Shown: positions 36,045 to 47,510 of the stretch, piece after piece | Layout of the letters: each line of letters begins with the position of its first letter | Numbering within the stretch: position 1 is the first letter of the stretch | Assembly (NCBI RefSeq): GCF_014905175.1 | Contig: NC_057793.1 | Coordinates: forward strand, 6,076,001 to 6,140,000 | Reading direction: 5' to 3' | Length of the DNA: 64,000 bases | Source: Aphidius gifuensis | Taxonomy: Eukaryota > Arthropoda > Insecta > Hymenoptera > Braconidae | Position numbers and translations under genes: made by a program | Notes under the pieces: model-generated | Database searches by the model: none | The model's input: the letters and a program-made list of their open reading frames with translations, nothing else | Told to the model about the DNA's origin: nothing

Positions 36045-36219
36045 TGAATGGGGACACGCAGTGCATATCAGTAAATCGATCATTTTTTTTTTTCAAATAA
36101 GAAACTACTCAACCATCGACATTGCTGATTTTGCAATAAAGCCACAAGCATGTCTGGTTGTTGTGATGAAAGTCAAGATTTTACAGTTGCGATATTTACT
36201 TTTTTTTTTTTATCGATAA
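36045..36219 (+). other. Candidate exon-like open frame after a good acceptor
   Basis: The acceptor TTTTGTGTGCAG ends at 36044. The frame then reads EWGHAVHISKS, crosses a T run (Phe), continues IRNYSTIDIADFAIKPQACL, and stays open until a second T run and a stop. The T run in the middle weakens the case. No domain is recognised. Confidence 0.17.
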
Positions 36220-39200
36220 ATCTTTTGCTGGGGTTCATAGGTGATATGACATTTTTTTTAAAGATAAAAAAATAATGAAAAAATAAAAATCCAGCATTAA
36301 GAATTTAAGTGTTTTGTTTGTTTTTTTTTTTCTGGATAAAGTACCATCAAAAAAATGTTAGATTACAATTTGGATGTCGAGAGAAAGAGAGAAATTTAGA
36401 CATACCAATTGCAATTTTAGATATAAATCTTAGCAAGTAATATAACTGATAAGAAGAAAAATAATAATATCAAAATTTTCAAAATAATTTTATTTTATCT
36501 AGACTGTCATTCGTTGTGGCATCATTTCCAAGTAGGAAAAAACAAAGAAAAAAAAAAAAGTATCAACGTTGACAATTAACAAAAAATAAATACTTGTAAT
36601 ATAAAGCAAGATTTATGAGGTAGATTACGACTTTTACCTCTTCACTCAACGAATAATATTATGCAGCAGCTGAATATATTTTTTTATCTTTCATTTTTTT
36701 TTCAAGACGCTCGAGACATTTATTCTTCTTTTGATTGACCACAATAAGGCCACCGTTATTTTCTTCAAACAGTAGCCCACATAATGAGCAGTTGTTAATA
36801 AAATAACAACAACAACAAAAAAGAAGAAGAAAAAAAAATTAACTGGCTATTATCATTGCTAACTTGACTTGATTATAAGATGAGATAAATAAAGAGGAAA
36901 AAAAAAGAAGAAGTGAGAGAAAATTCACGACAGCTTTAAGACGAGTTTAACATTAACGGAGCAAGTTGTTTCAAGAAGACATTTTACCGATGGCTTTTGT
37001 CTTAGCCTCAAGGCTAAAAATTTGTTTCTATATACAGTATGTTCTACAAGCACTTAATGTAATGAGCATCAAAAAGATAACAACATAAATGGTTTACTTA
37101 AAAATTATGAATATACCTTCGGGTAAAATAATATAAAATTTGTATGCACAAGTTATTAATATTTTTACTTGGTAAATATTATACGTCTCGATTTGATTGA
37201 ATAAGAAAAAATATAAAATATAAAATAAGATATAAAATAAGGGTACAAGAAGGGGTGGGTCTATCATCCACATTGTTAAATGTAGTCCACAATATAAATG
37301 CCATCTCATCAATTGGCTGGTATGGCGTATACGTATATTATAGTTTGTTAATGTCATCGTTTTTCATAACGGTATGTCACTGTCATTGTCAGGCATTCCG
37401 TCTACATACATAACAGTTTACAGAGGCAATGCCCGACTGCTAATCACCCCTCTCTCTTTCTCTCTTATAATAATAATGATACTACAACATAATATGTATG
37501 ACGACATGCTAGATAATTTTTTTTTTCTTTTGCAAGAAAAAATATTCAGCTCACACAATTTTATTTCATTGCCATTAACGTATGTGTCTACGTGCATATA
37601 CATGTGAATTTAAAAATAAAAAATTTACAAAACATGGTGTTTGAATGAGAAATTAAGTAAAAAATATAAAAAATACTTTTGATGTACAAAAAAAATAGAG
37701 AAATAACAGATTATATACGAATTGCTCTATACAACCTCGAAAACCGCAGTCAGATAATACATTATTCGACTCAGGATGACCGAGTCGTCGTTATACAACT
37801 GGTTGAGAAAAAAAAAAAAACTCGCGTGAATAAAAAGACAAAAACATACTGCGGAGTATAATAGTTTTTTTTTTCTTTTTTTTTTTTTGTAGTGAACAAG
37901 GAGTTTAGAAAAGGGATGGACAAAGTTTGCCGGAAAAAGTTTTTCCGGTGAATATATATACATGTATATTGAGAAAACTGGAAAGGAACCAGAATGAAAA
38001 GTAAAAAAAAAAAAATATAGAGCGATGGTTAAGGTTGGTGGCCAGCGGCTTACATCTTTTCGTATGAAATATGCATGTACAAGGTTAGCAGTGCAATTTT
38101 CACGAAAAACGGCTCTATGAAAAGTTGGCTCGATGCATTGTTTTTTTTTTTTTTAAACCGCAAGAAAAATAGATAAGGGCAAAAGGGTGATTTCTACAAG
38201 AACGAAAAAAGTAAGAAAAGAAAATGATAAAAGTTGAGAGAAATTGTCGCACGCCTTTTGAGATCCAAAAGCAATATGATGGTCATTTATCCCACGCTAT
38301 ATATAACTGTTTATTTTTTTTCATTTTGCTAACATAAAGGTCTTGACGAGCATTGTGTGGTGAATTATCACCACAAGCACTCGCAAACCGAGTTATACTT
38401 GTTGTCGAAATACAAATGAAATCATGGAAATTTAATGTTACAATCAAACAAAAAAAAAATAATAAATAAATAAATTACATAAATAAAAATGAGATAAAAC
38501 GAAAAGAAAGATAATTTATTTCAAGTTTGTATATGTAATATTCCGAAAATGGATCATCATGAAATACACATACAACACACACAACACACAAAATAAATAA
38601 ATAAATAAATAAATAAATATTTCATGTGGCTGTATATAAATCATTCAAAACAATAAATACAAAACCACTTAAATAACAATAATAAATAAAACTGCTCATT
38701 TGCAATTTACATTAGAGGGACTTCATCGATTTCCGAGTATTTATTATTTGCGTTTGTAATTGTGGGTTGAAAAAATAATATTAAATTGGGTCAAACAATA
38801 TGTTGTTGAGGAAAAAAACAAGAAGGTTCATTGTCCTTTGTCAACTGAACAAAAATCGAAAATATAAAAAATAATATTTTCATACAATCATTGTTTATAC
38901 AGTCAATTATTAAAAAAAAAAAAAAAAATTGAATAAATAAATTAAATAAGCGAATATAATTTGTTTTTTTAAACTAAAAAATATTTAAATTTAATTTTAA
39001 TGCAAGTGACATGCTTGTATCAAAAAAACATCTATGTACACATAAATTTAGCACCCCTATATTTATTTTTCAATATTATTATTATTATTTTATTCAATAA
39101 TGTTTTTTTTTTTTTCTTTTTATTAAAACACGTCACGTCATCATAGCAAGCTTGAATTTAATTTTGCAGGCAGTTTACCCCATCATACACTGATGACACA

Positions 39201-42200
39201 CAAAACATATTTTGCATTTTTTTATTACGCAAGAAAATAATAATAATAATAGTTAAACACACAGTGTAATGAAAAATTCACTCAACCGACAAAGTAAATA
39301 ATATTTAAAAGAAAAAAATATATAATGAAAAAATAAATCTTGTCTATATAAGATGTCATAAGCCTGGTGAATTTTTTAAAAGTGAGTCGTTAGATAATGT
39401 ACATATATATTACAGAGGGAGGACAGAGATTTTCAGCTAAAACTTTGTTAAACGATATTGGCAATTTAGTTGAATTACTAAAATCAAATGGAGCGCATTG
39501 ATACGAGAAAAATAACCTTCAACATGAGTGCACATGAGTTAATTTTGTTATATCCATATGTCTTTTTTATTTTATTATTTATTTAAATAATAAAACAAAT
39601 TAATTTACCATAATTTATTTTATTTAAATTAATTGCAACTGTAATTATAATTGTTTTTTTTTTTAATTATAAATTTAAGTAAATTTATTTTTATTATTTA
39701 CATTTTATCATTTTAATGTGATTTTATTAATGACATTTTTTTGATAATTTATAATGAAATTTATTGATGTTTGTTTGTTTGTTTAATTTTTTTTTTTTTC
39801 GCTGTTATTATTTATAGTTATGTCGATTTTGTTAATTTGAATATTTCAATCAACACGTTGTCTGGATGTGTGTAATATATATATATATTATAATTTATTA
39901 ATACAAGGTTGAAAATGAATTTTACGCTTGATTATTTACGAGGCAAAAGCGTTTATGTTTGTACGAATTGAACATATGGGGTTCAAGTAAAACGCAAGTG
40001 AATTTTAAAAATTTTATATATGTATAGTGGCGTCTGAAAAGGGAATTGAACTAGTTGTTTAAATGATTAATTGTTCAAGGCTATTTTATTTTTATTTTTT
40101 GTCGTTTTCACAATGATTGTGTGTATACTTCTCGATAAATGATTGAAATTGAATTTTATTTATTTAATTTTTTTTTTATTTCTATTGTTAATAATAATCA
40201 AATTTTTAAGCGTAAAATTGACGTGTGTCAATGATCAATTGCTCTATAATGCAATCTAGATTATTATTTATTTTTTTTTATTTGACGTTATGTCAAATGC
40301 GTCTCACAAACACACATGCACGTGGCTTTGGCTATACTCCAAGCATTTTGTGGTACATACACGTGTCTATTCAATTTTTATTATTTCACGTTTTTTTTTA
40401 AATTAAATTTTTTTTGAAAAAACAAGTTTACAAGATTTTCCCATAAATATATTTTTTTTAAAATCATGAATTTGCTAAATTGTAAAAAATTTATAAATAT
40501 ATTTTTTCATATTGGATTTGAAAAAAAAATAAATAATAATTGATTCAGTCAAATAAAAATTAAACCGATAAATGAATTTTTAAAAAATGATTAAAAATAG
40601 TAAATCAAAATTAACATCTGCCATTAAATTTGACATGTTATATTTTATCTATCATGAAAAAAAAAAAAATGATTGATCAAGATTGATGAGATTTACGATG
40701 AAAATATATAATATGACAAAATATTATTTATTAGATAAATATTTGGCTGACATGTGTAGATCCATCTGGACTGTTATCACACACTATATGTCAAATGAAA
40801 TTTGTCACAAATAAAATTATTTATACAGTAGAATATGCGGGAAAACTCATTAACGCGTTTGTCATGGGTTTGCGGATTGTTGGAGATGCTAAAATCCGGT
40901 CAGTGTAGGGTAGATACAATTTGTTGAGAGAAAACATACAACAACCGCAGTACGAAATTCTACATAATCATTTTGTACACATAGATATATATGTTTGATA
41001 GAATAGTTGTATGCCAGAGGGCAAAATACAAACTTGGTAAAATTTAGAGAAAATCCTATTCGACTTCAACCTGTCGCTTAATCGCATCGTGTATATATGC
41101 TCTTGGTACTCTGCATGTTACCACCACAATAATCATATTTCCAACTCGGAAATTTCAACGAAATATTGACACTCACTTGGCTAATTTAATCAGTTGTAAA
41201 ATTTTCATATTTGCTCTGTCTTTCTCTCTCTTTCTCTCTGGACAATTTCAACATTACACATTTATTTAAAATATTATTATTATTTTATTATATTTAACTC
41301 ACTTTGACAATATTTGACGTAAAAAAAAAAAATAAATGAAATATAAAAAATAATAGCTATTTTATTTTTTTACTAAAAAATTTTGAGAGATAAAAATAAT
41401 AAAATATTTTTGCAACTAACTTTGAATAATTTCTTTGTGAGAAAATGTTTTTTTCTTTTTTTTTTCTTTTCACAACTAGCCAATTGTGCTTTGTTTCATT
41501 GGAGAAAGAAGCCACGTAAAATTATAATTTTTTTTCATGTGAGAAAAAAAAAATAAAATATTTAAAAAAAAAAATATATTGTCATTTATTTTTTAATAAT
41601 AGTTTTTTTTTAATAATATTTTAAAAAGTAAGCAGTAAATAAATTCTTCAAGTCCAATTATTTATCTCTTGAAGTGTGTTAAGATATTTTGATAAAATAT
41701 ATATAATTGAATATTTATGACTATTTCAAGAATAAATAAAATTCAAAGGATTCAAGTGGATTTCCTACCTCTTTTTTTTTTTTTTTTTTGTATTATTTTT
41801 ATCCGAGTTTATAAAATAATAATAATGATAATAATAATAAATAGTAAATCACCAGAAAAAGCATTTAAAGTTGGTAAAAGAGCATTTCAAGACTTTTTCA
41901 AGCAGTCAATTTTATTTCTAGCTTGCAACTTAAATTTTTTCTTCTTTCCCTTTTCAAAAAAAAAGGACCCTTTATATACCCTTTATTCTATTTCTCGATT
42001 TTCAGTCGGTATGCTTTAAAGTATCTTTTCAAAGTTGAACATACCTTATAACTTATCGGTGTTCTAGCAAACTGCCACATACCCACTCGAAGACACCAAA
42101 TATATATATTTAAAAAAAAAAAATAAGACACTTGGAGAAATAAAAAATCATCACTTATTCGAAACTTATAAGCACTCGAAATTTTAGCTTTTGTTATTGA

Positions 42201-43553
42201 CATCAACTCTTGTACATACCTGCAACAAAATTAAATAAGAAAAATTCATTAGTATTTATATAACTTTTTATAACTTTTTTTTTTTTTTTTTATTACAAAC
42301 AAAGAAAGTTAATTTTAAAGAAAAAATTTATTTTATTTTTAAAATTGTTACAAAACATGACTGGCATAAATTTCTTTTCATTATTAAATTAATAAAATTC
42401 TAAATCAAAGAATTTTTAGAAAAATTAATTTTAAAAAAAAAACAAACTTTTATTTTAGCTTTAATTATTTTTTTTTTAATTAAAATTTTAATCTAGTAAT
42501 TATTTTGAATTTACAGTAATTAGAAATAAATTTGATTTAAAAAATAATTTATTCACTAATTAAACGTAAAATGTAATTGTCAATTTAAAAATAGAAAAAA
42601 AAATAATAATTTTAATAAATTAATAATCATTGAAAATTATACATGGAATTTCAATCAAAAAATGCAAGTTTTTTTTCAATCGATAAATAAAGTTTTCCCC
42701 ATTGAATTTTTAATTTACAATATTAATAATTTTTTTTTCTTTTTTATATGTAATAATTATAGTTTATTGTAATTTTAAAAATTAAAATTTTATTAATTAT
42801 GAAATATGAATTTCAAAAAATTCATAAATTATATGGTATTATCAAAATAAATAAATTTAAAAATATTTTCAAGCATCATGATGAAAACTTTATTAATAAA
42901 AAAACCGCCACTTGTATGTACTAATTATTGTTCAAGCAACTTTGATATTTCATAATGACTTACATATGTAAAGCTCTAAAATAGATGAGTACACATTGTA
43001 TTTTATACACGCGATATTAACAGTTTATTATTAATGTAAAATTGGCGTTTCATTGATGAACATTTGTGTATACAACAAAACATTTTAAACATGAATAACA
43101 CACATACCATGAAACTGTACTACACAACTTTTGTATATATAAAAGTTGAATATATTACACGAAAGTTTGTTCACATGTTAACAAAGGTATAGTGTTATAA
43201 AGAATATCAAAAAAAAAAAGCTCCAAAGTGATAAAGAAAGATATACTCTATTCAATTTTGATAAAGGCTGAGAAATTGTTTTTCGAAAATTACAACAACT
43301 TTATCGCAGATTCACTCATAAACCTTATTTTTTTTTTCAACCCTTTCTTTATCCATCAACCACGAGAAAATGATTAATCGTTGCAATTATTTGTTTCTCA
43401 CACGACCATGAAAATTTTCTTCATAAATATAACTTCTCAAATTCCAAACAATATTTTTTTGCAAATTCAATTTTTTATTTTATAATAAACAAAAAAAGAA
43501 AACGAGAATAAATTTAAAATTTATAGTCAACTTTTTTAATTTACGAGCACATT
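36220..43553. other. Long AT-rich non-coding stretch
   Basis: Seven kilobases of mostly AT-rich matrix. Inside are an AAC/AAG triplet patch (36807-36830), a small hairpin at about 37390-37432 (GGCATT/AATGCC), a GC-richer patch at 38030-38110, a (TAAA)n run (38591-38619), a TTTG run (39770-39785) and a CGGATT/AATCCG hairpin at about 40873-40898. Frames here are driven by A/T runs. No gene is supported. Confidence 0.6.
38591..38619. repeat. (AAAT)n microsatellite
   Basis: About seven tandem tetranucleotide units following an ACACAAC-rich run. Confidence 0.95.
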
Positions 43554-43570
43554 GGCGCGCTACGCGCGCC
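43554..43570. repeat. GC-only hairpin palindrome
   Basis: GGCGCGC, the loop TAC, then GCGCGCC: perfect 7-bp arms made only of G and C inside DNA that is almost all A and T. It sits about 120 bases upstream of the 152-bp array and may mark the end of the element that carries the array. GC-rich hairpins of this kind occur near the 3' ends of Helitron-type elements, but the expected CTRR end is not seen next to it. Confidence 0.9.
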
Positions 43571-43690
43571 TGTATCTATACCTTCTAAAAGGTTCATTGT
43601 TCATTGATTTTATAAACACAAGTATTATCATAAAAAAAAAAAAGAATGAGTAAAGTGACGAAAAATTTTTTTAATTTATTTATTTATTTA

Positions 43691-44735
43691 CACATAAATC
43701 ACACATAATTCACACGTAATTTTTAGTCTAATAACATCAAGATTGAATGTTTACTGAAAAAGTTGTGCTACCTTAATATGTCAATTTTAAAAAAAAATAT
43801 AAAAAATATTTAAAAAAATTTTGTTTTTGAATTATTTCTTCACACATAAAAAACACATAATTCGCACAAAATTTTGAGCCCAATTGCATTAAGATCCGAT
43901 AATTATTGAAAAAGTTGTGCTAGATTAATATGTCAATTTTTTAAAAAAATATAAAAATTATTTAAGAAAATTTTCTTTCAAATTCATTTCTTCACACATA
44001 AAAAACACATAATTCGCACAAAATTTCAATCCCAATTGCATCGAGATCCGATGATTATTAAAAAAGTTGTGCTAGCTTAATATTTGAATTTTTTAAAAAA
44101 ATGTAAAAAATAAAAAAAAAATTTTCTTTTAAATTTATTTCTTCACACATAAAAAACACATAATTCGCACAAAATTTTAAGCCCAATTGCATCCAGATCC
44201 GATGATTATTAAAAAAGTTGTGCTAGCTTAATATGTCAATTTTTTAAAAAAATATAAAAAATATTTTAAAAAATTTTCTTTCAAATTTATTTCTTCACAC
44301 ATAAAAAACACATAATTCGCACAAAATTTTAAGCCCAATTGCATCGAGATCCGATGATTATTAAAAAAGTTGTGCTAGCTTAATATGTCAATTTTTTAAA
44401 AAAATATAAAAAATATTTAAAAAAATTTTCTTTCAAATTTATTTCTTCACACATAAAAAACACATAATTCGCACAAAATTTCAAGCCCAATTGCATCGAG
44501 ATCCGATGATTATTGAAAAAGTTGTGCTAGCTTAATATGTCAATTTTTTAAAAAAATATTTAAAAAAATTTTCTTTCAAATTTATTTCTTCACACATAAA
44601 AAACACATAATTCGCACAAAATTTTAAGCCCAATTGCATCAAGATCTAATAATTATTAAAAAAGTTGTGCTAGCTTAATATGTCAATTTAAAAAAAAAAA
44701 ATATAAAAAATATCAAAAAAAATTTTGTTTACTCG
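43691..44735. repeat. Tandem array of a ~152-bp unit, seven copies
   Basis: The anchor CACACATAAAAAACACATAA recurs at 43841, 43993, 44144, 44296, 44448 and 44591, with a degenerate first copy at 43691. Spacings are 150, 152, 151, 152, 152 and 143. Each unit also carries CCAATTGCAT, GATCCGAT, AAAGTTGTGCTAGC and TAATATGTCAATTTTTTAAA. Inner copies are very alike while both ends are more diverged, as expected when unequal exchange homogenises the centre. GAGTAAA (43648-43654) and TTTACTC (44728-44734) form a short inverted pair around the array. The unit is close to nucleosome length. It has no coding frame, and there are no spacers, so it is not a CRISPR array. Confidence 0.95.
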
Positions 44736-46550
44736 CTTTTTTTTGTTGTTTTTTCGTTGCTAACGAAATAAATAAAAAAAATAATAGAAAAAGGCAAACA
44801 AAGAAATTTGTATGAGAGTAAGTGAGAAAAAAACAATGACCAATCAAATGTTCGGAAGACCGATGATCTTTGTTCTTTTTATATTAGGAGAATTAGGATA
44901 CAAGTAAATATAATTTTTTATTTAAAAAAATTATATTGTTCTCATAAATTGTTCATTGTATATTTAATTTAATTTTTATATACCAATAAATGCAAAAAAT
45001 ATAAAATTTATAAAAATACAAATAAAAAAATTCTGACCTAAAAAAGTGAGTATATTATTATATTTTTTTTGTAATCAAGTTATTTAAAGCCTTAAAGGTT
45101 TTATCGTTTCATGAAAAATTGATAAAGCCTATTATTATAATTTTTATAATCGTAAATAATATGTTAAAAATTTTATTATACCAGTAATGGAAAAAATAAA
45201 TAAATTAGCTATGATAATTAGTGTATAATAATAATGACACATTAAATGACATCATCAGTAAGGGAATGACGTGGACAACCTTGCGTGTCAACCAAACGTG
45301 CTCAAAGAAAGTCAGAAAATAATATTTTTAAAAAAAAGATATCAACAAAAGGAAAATGATAAGCGTCAAAAAGAGAGTGGGTGTATTGTGGCTAAAAGAT
45401 GCGAGATTTCTACGAAATATACTTCCATTTTTATATTATATTTTTTTTTTTTTTCACCATGGTAATTTACATGGGACGAACCTTGCTATATAGCCAGAAC
45501 AACTTAAACAAAGAGTGTTGCTTTGGACTCAACTCGTAAATAAATTTGATTGTATGCCTGAGTAAACGACGCAAACAAAAACAACAATTTTTATTTTTTT
45601 TTTTATTTCTTTATTTTATTCTTTATAATATTATTATTATTCGAGAGTAATTAGGATTCTTTTTGGCACACACATTGAATCAGCAGAAATTCAAAGGTCA
45701 AGAAAAAATGACAAAAAAATAGTTTTAATTTTTTTTGTTTTTCTAAATACAAAGGTACAGAATGTAAAATGTGTGAACTTTAATTTTGTCAGTTTTATTT
45801 ATTCCCAGGTGAATAATTCCGTTATAATTATGAGGTAATTTAGAAAAAAAAAATTTAGAAACAGGATAATATAATGTTGAATATGTATTTATTATAATTT
45901 TTTTGGTATTTTTATTTTTGTATATAAAAAATCAATATGTATTATTTTCTTTACATATTGTTTTTTTTTTTATATTTTTTTATTTATTGCAAGCTATTTA
46001 TAATCACTCATGAACGACAAGTCACCGGATCAACAAGTCTATATATACATTGGACGCTAAAAAAAACCATTAAAAAAAAAAACATACAACAAGGTTTTTG
46101 AAAAAAAAAAATCTATAAATATATTTGTACAAACTAGCCAAGTCAATAATCAATCGTGATGTATTTATTGTTTTTTTTTTAAATTTTTTTATGAATAAAC
46201 AATGACAACATGATTTTATTATTTCTAAATTTTTAACACAGGTGGTTTTAAATTTTAAACTTGAAAAAACAAATTTTAGAGCTTTAAAAATTTATGTTGT
46301 CATATTTATCATATTTATTTTAGCAGAGGTTTTAATTATTTTTATACAAAAGACGAGGTTGATGCAATTAGCAAAACCTTTCTTCTTGTTGATAATTTAT
46401 TTTAGAATTTTTTTTTTTTTTGTTAAATATCATACTTTTGTTTAATAAAAAATTTAATACTGATGCTGGTGAAAGAAAAAAAAATAGTTATTTTAATAAA
46501 TATTCATTTTAAATAACCGTAATTTATTTTTTTTTTCAAATAAAATTATA
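44736..46550. other. AT-rich non-coding stretch
   Basis: AT-rich matrix. A mild island at 44850-44900 and the Lys-rich frame 45271-45465 are the only variations. No gene is supported. Confidence 0.65.
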
Positions 46551-46560
46551 GTATTACCAT

Positions 46561-46680
46561 GGTTTACATACAAACAGGTATAGTAAACCAATACAACAAC
46601 GGGAAGTGCGTTGAACCAAGAGAGAACATAACCTTGGCTATCGTCACGCTACGTGAACCCCCGTTTGTCAGGTTCACATC
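46561..46680. other. Twin-hairpin island
   Basis: Two stem-loops lie within 120 bases of low-AT DNA. The first (46561-46589) pairs GGTTTACATAC with GTATAGTAAACC (one bulge, loop of about six). The second (46653-46677) pairs GTGAACC with GGTTCAC around an 11-base loop. A third GAACC lies between them (about 46613). The repeated GAACC/GGTTC theme could suit a dimer-binding site or a structured RNA. No tRNA fold could be built. Confidence 0.45.
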
Positions 46681-46995
46681 TATACATAATAAAATATATC
46701 TCCACTAGCCAAACGCAAAAGGTAATTTCGTTTTCAAATTATTAAAAAAAACATCAAATGAAAAGTCAAAAGTTTGATATTATAAAACACATGAAATAAT
46801 TATTCTAAAATTATTTTTTTTTTATAAATTAAAACCTGGCCGGTAAAAATATAACAAAACAAAAAAAAAAAAAATTATATTCAGTTTTTTTTTAATATTA
46901 TGAATTATTTGTCACGGTTCACGATAATGGGAGGATAAAAAATTTTCAAAATAATTATAAAATAATATTAAAATGCACAAAAAAAAAAAAAAAAA
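46681..46995. other. AT-rich non-coding stretch
   Basis: AT-rich matrix with long A runs. Nothing is seen. Confidence 0.7.
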
Positions 46996-47040
46996 ATTTA
47001 AAAATTCAAAAATTTAAAAATTCAAAAATTCAAAAATTAT
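46996..47040. repeat. Short minisatellite, about 10-base AAAAATTYAA unit
   Basis: Four to five tandem units of AAAAATTTA / AAAAATTCA type directly after a poly(A) run. Confidence 0.85.
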
Positions 47041-47280
47041 AATAAAAACCCACAAAATAATAATTCCAAAAGTCATTTTTAAAAATGAAGAATTTAAACT
47101 AGACAGCTAAAAATATAGTCAACTCAAAAAAAAATATAACCATTTTTTTAAATATTTCCATGAATCATTTGTCATGGTTCAAAAAAAATGGATAAATACA
47201 ATTTTTTTTTTTTTAAAATAATAAATTTCATTGTACACAATTTTGATATGAAAAAGAAATAAAAAATAAAAAAAATGACA

Positions 47281-47510
47281 TAAAGAAGGCAGTATTGAGG
47301 TGCACGTACGTTCTCTCACGACCATGCTCTGTCAGATAAGAATAAAAGTAAAAAAATGAGAAGAAAAGTCAAGTCACCAAGCGATGCAGTGATGCCACCC
47401 TGTACACCGACCTATACCCCTTTTTTTTCCGGGCAACGCGCACACTGACCTGTTGCACGTCCTTTTGTGTCCAAGCGTCTGCATCGCCATCATATGTATA
47501 TACAATTGCA
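47281..47510. other. Low-AT island with 9-bp inverted repeat and a 39-codon Cys-containing ORF
   Basis: GCGATGCAG (47381-47389) and CTGCATCGC (47479-47487) are perfect inverted 9-mers about 90 bases apart. On the minus strand an ATG frame (47374-47493) encodes 39 residues: MMAMQTLGHKRTCNRSVC, a basic centre (GKKRGIGRC), then HHCIAW. Cys lie at residues 13, 18, 30 and 36, a spacing like a small disulfide peptide but without a signal sequence. The plus strand is also open (KSPSDAVMPPCTPTYTPF). No family is recognised. Confidence 0.25.

Noticed and set aside
41717..42019. 100-codon plus-strand frame
   Set aside because: It crosses several T and A runs (poly-Phe and Lys). The middle has no recognisable motif.
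43554..43570. Helitron 3' terminus
   Set aside because: The hairpin is present, but no CTRR end lies at the right distance on either strand and no matching 5' TC end was seen. Kept only as a hypothesis.
43691..44735. CRISPR-like direct repeats
   Set aside because: Units are contiguous ~152-bp tandem copies without variable spacers, in eukaryotic-type DNA.
46600..46700. tRNA gene suggested by GGTTCAC
   Set aside because: No A box at the right spacing and no cloverleaf. The region forms two simple hairpins instead.
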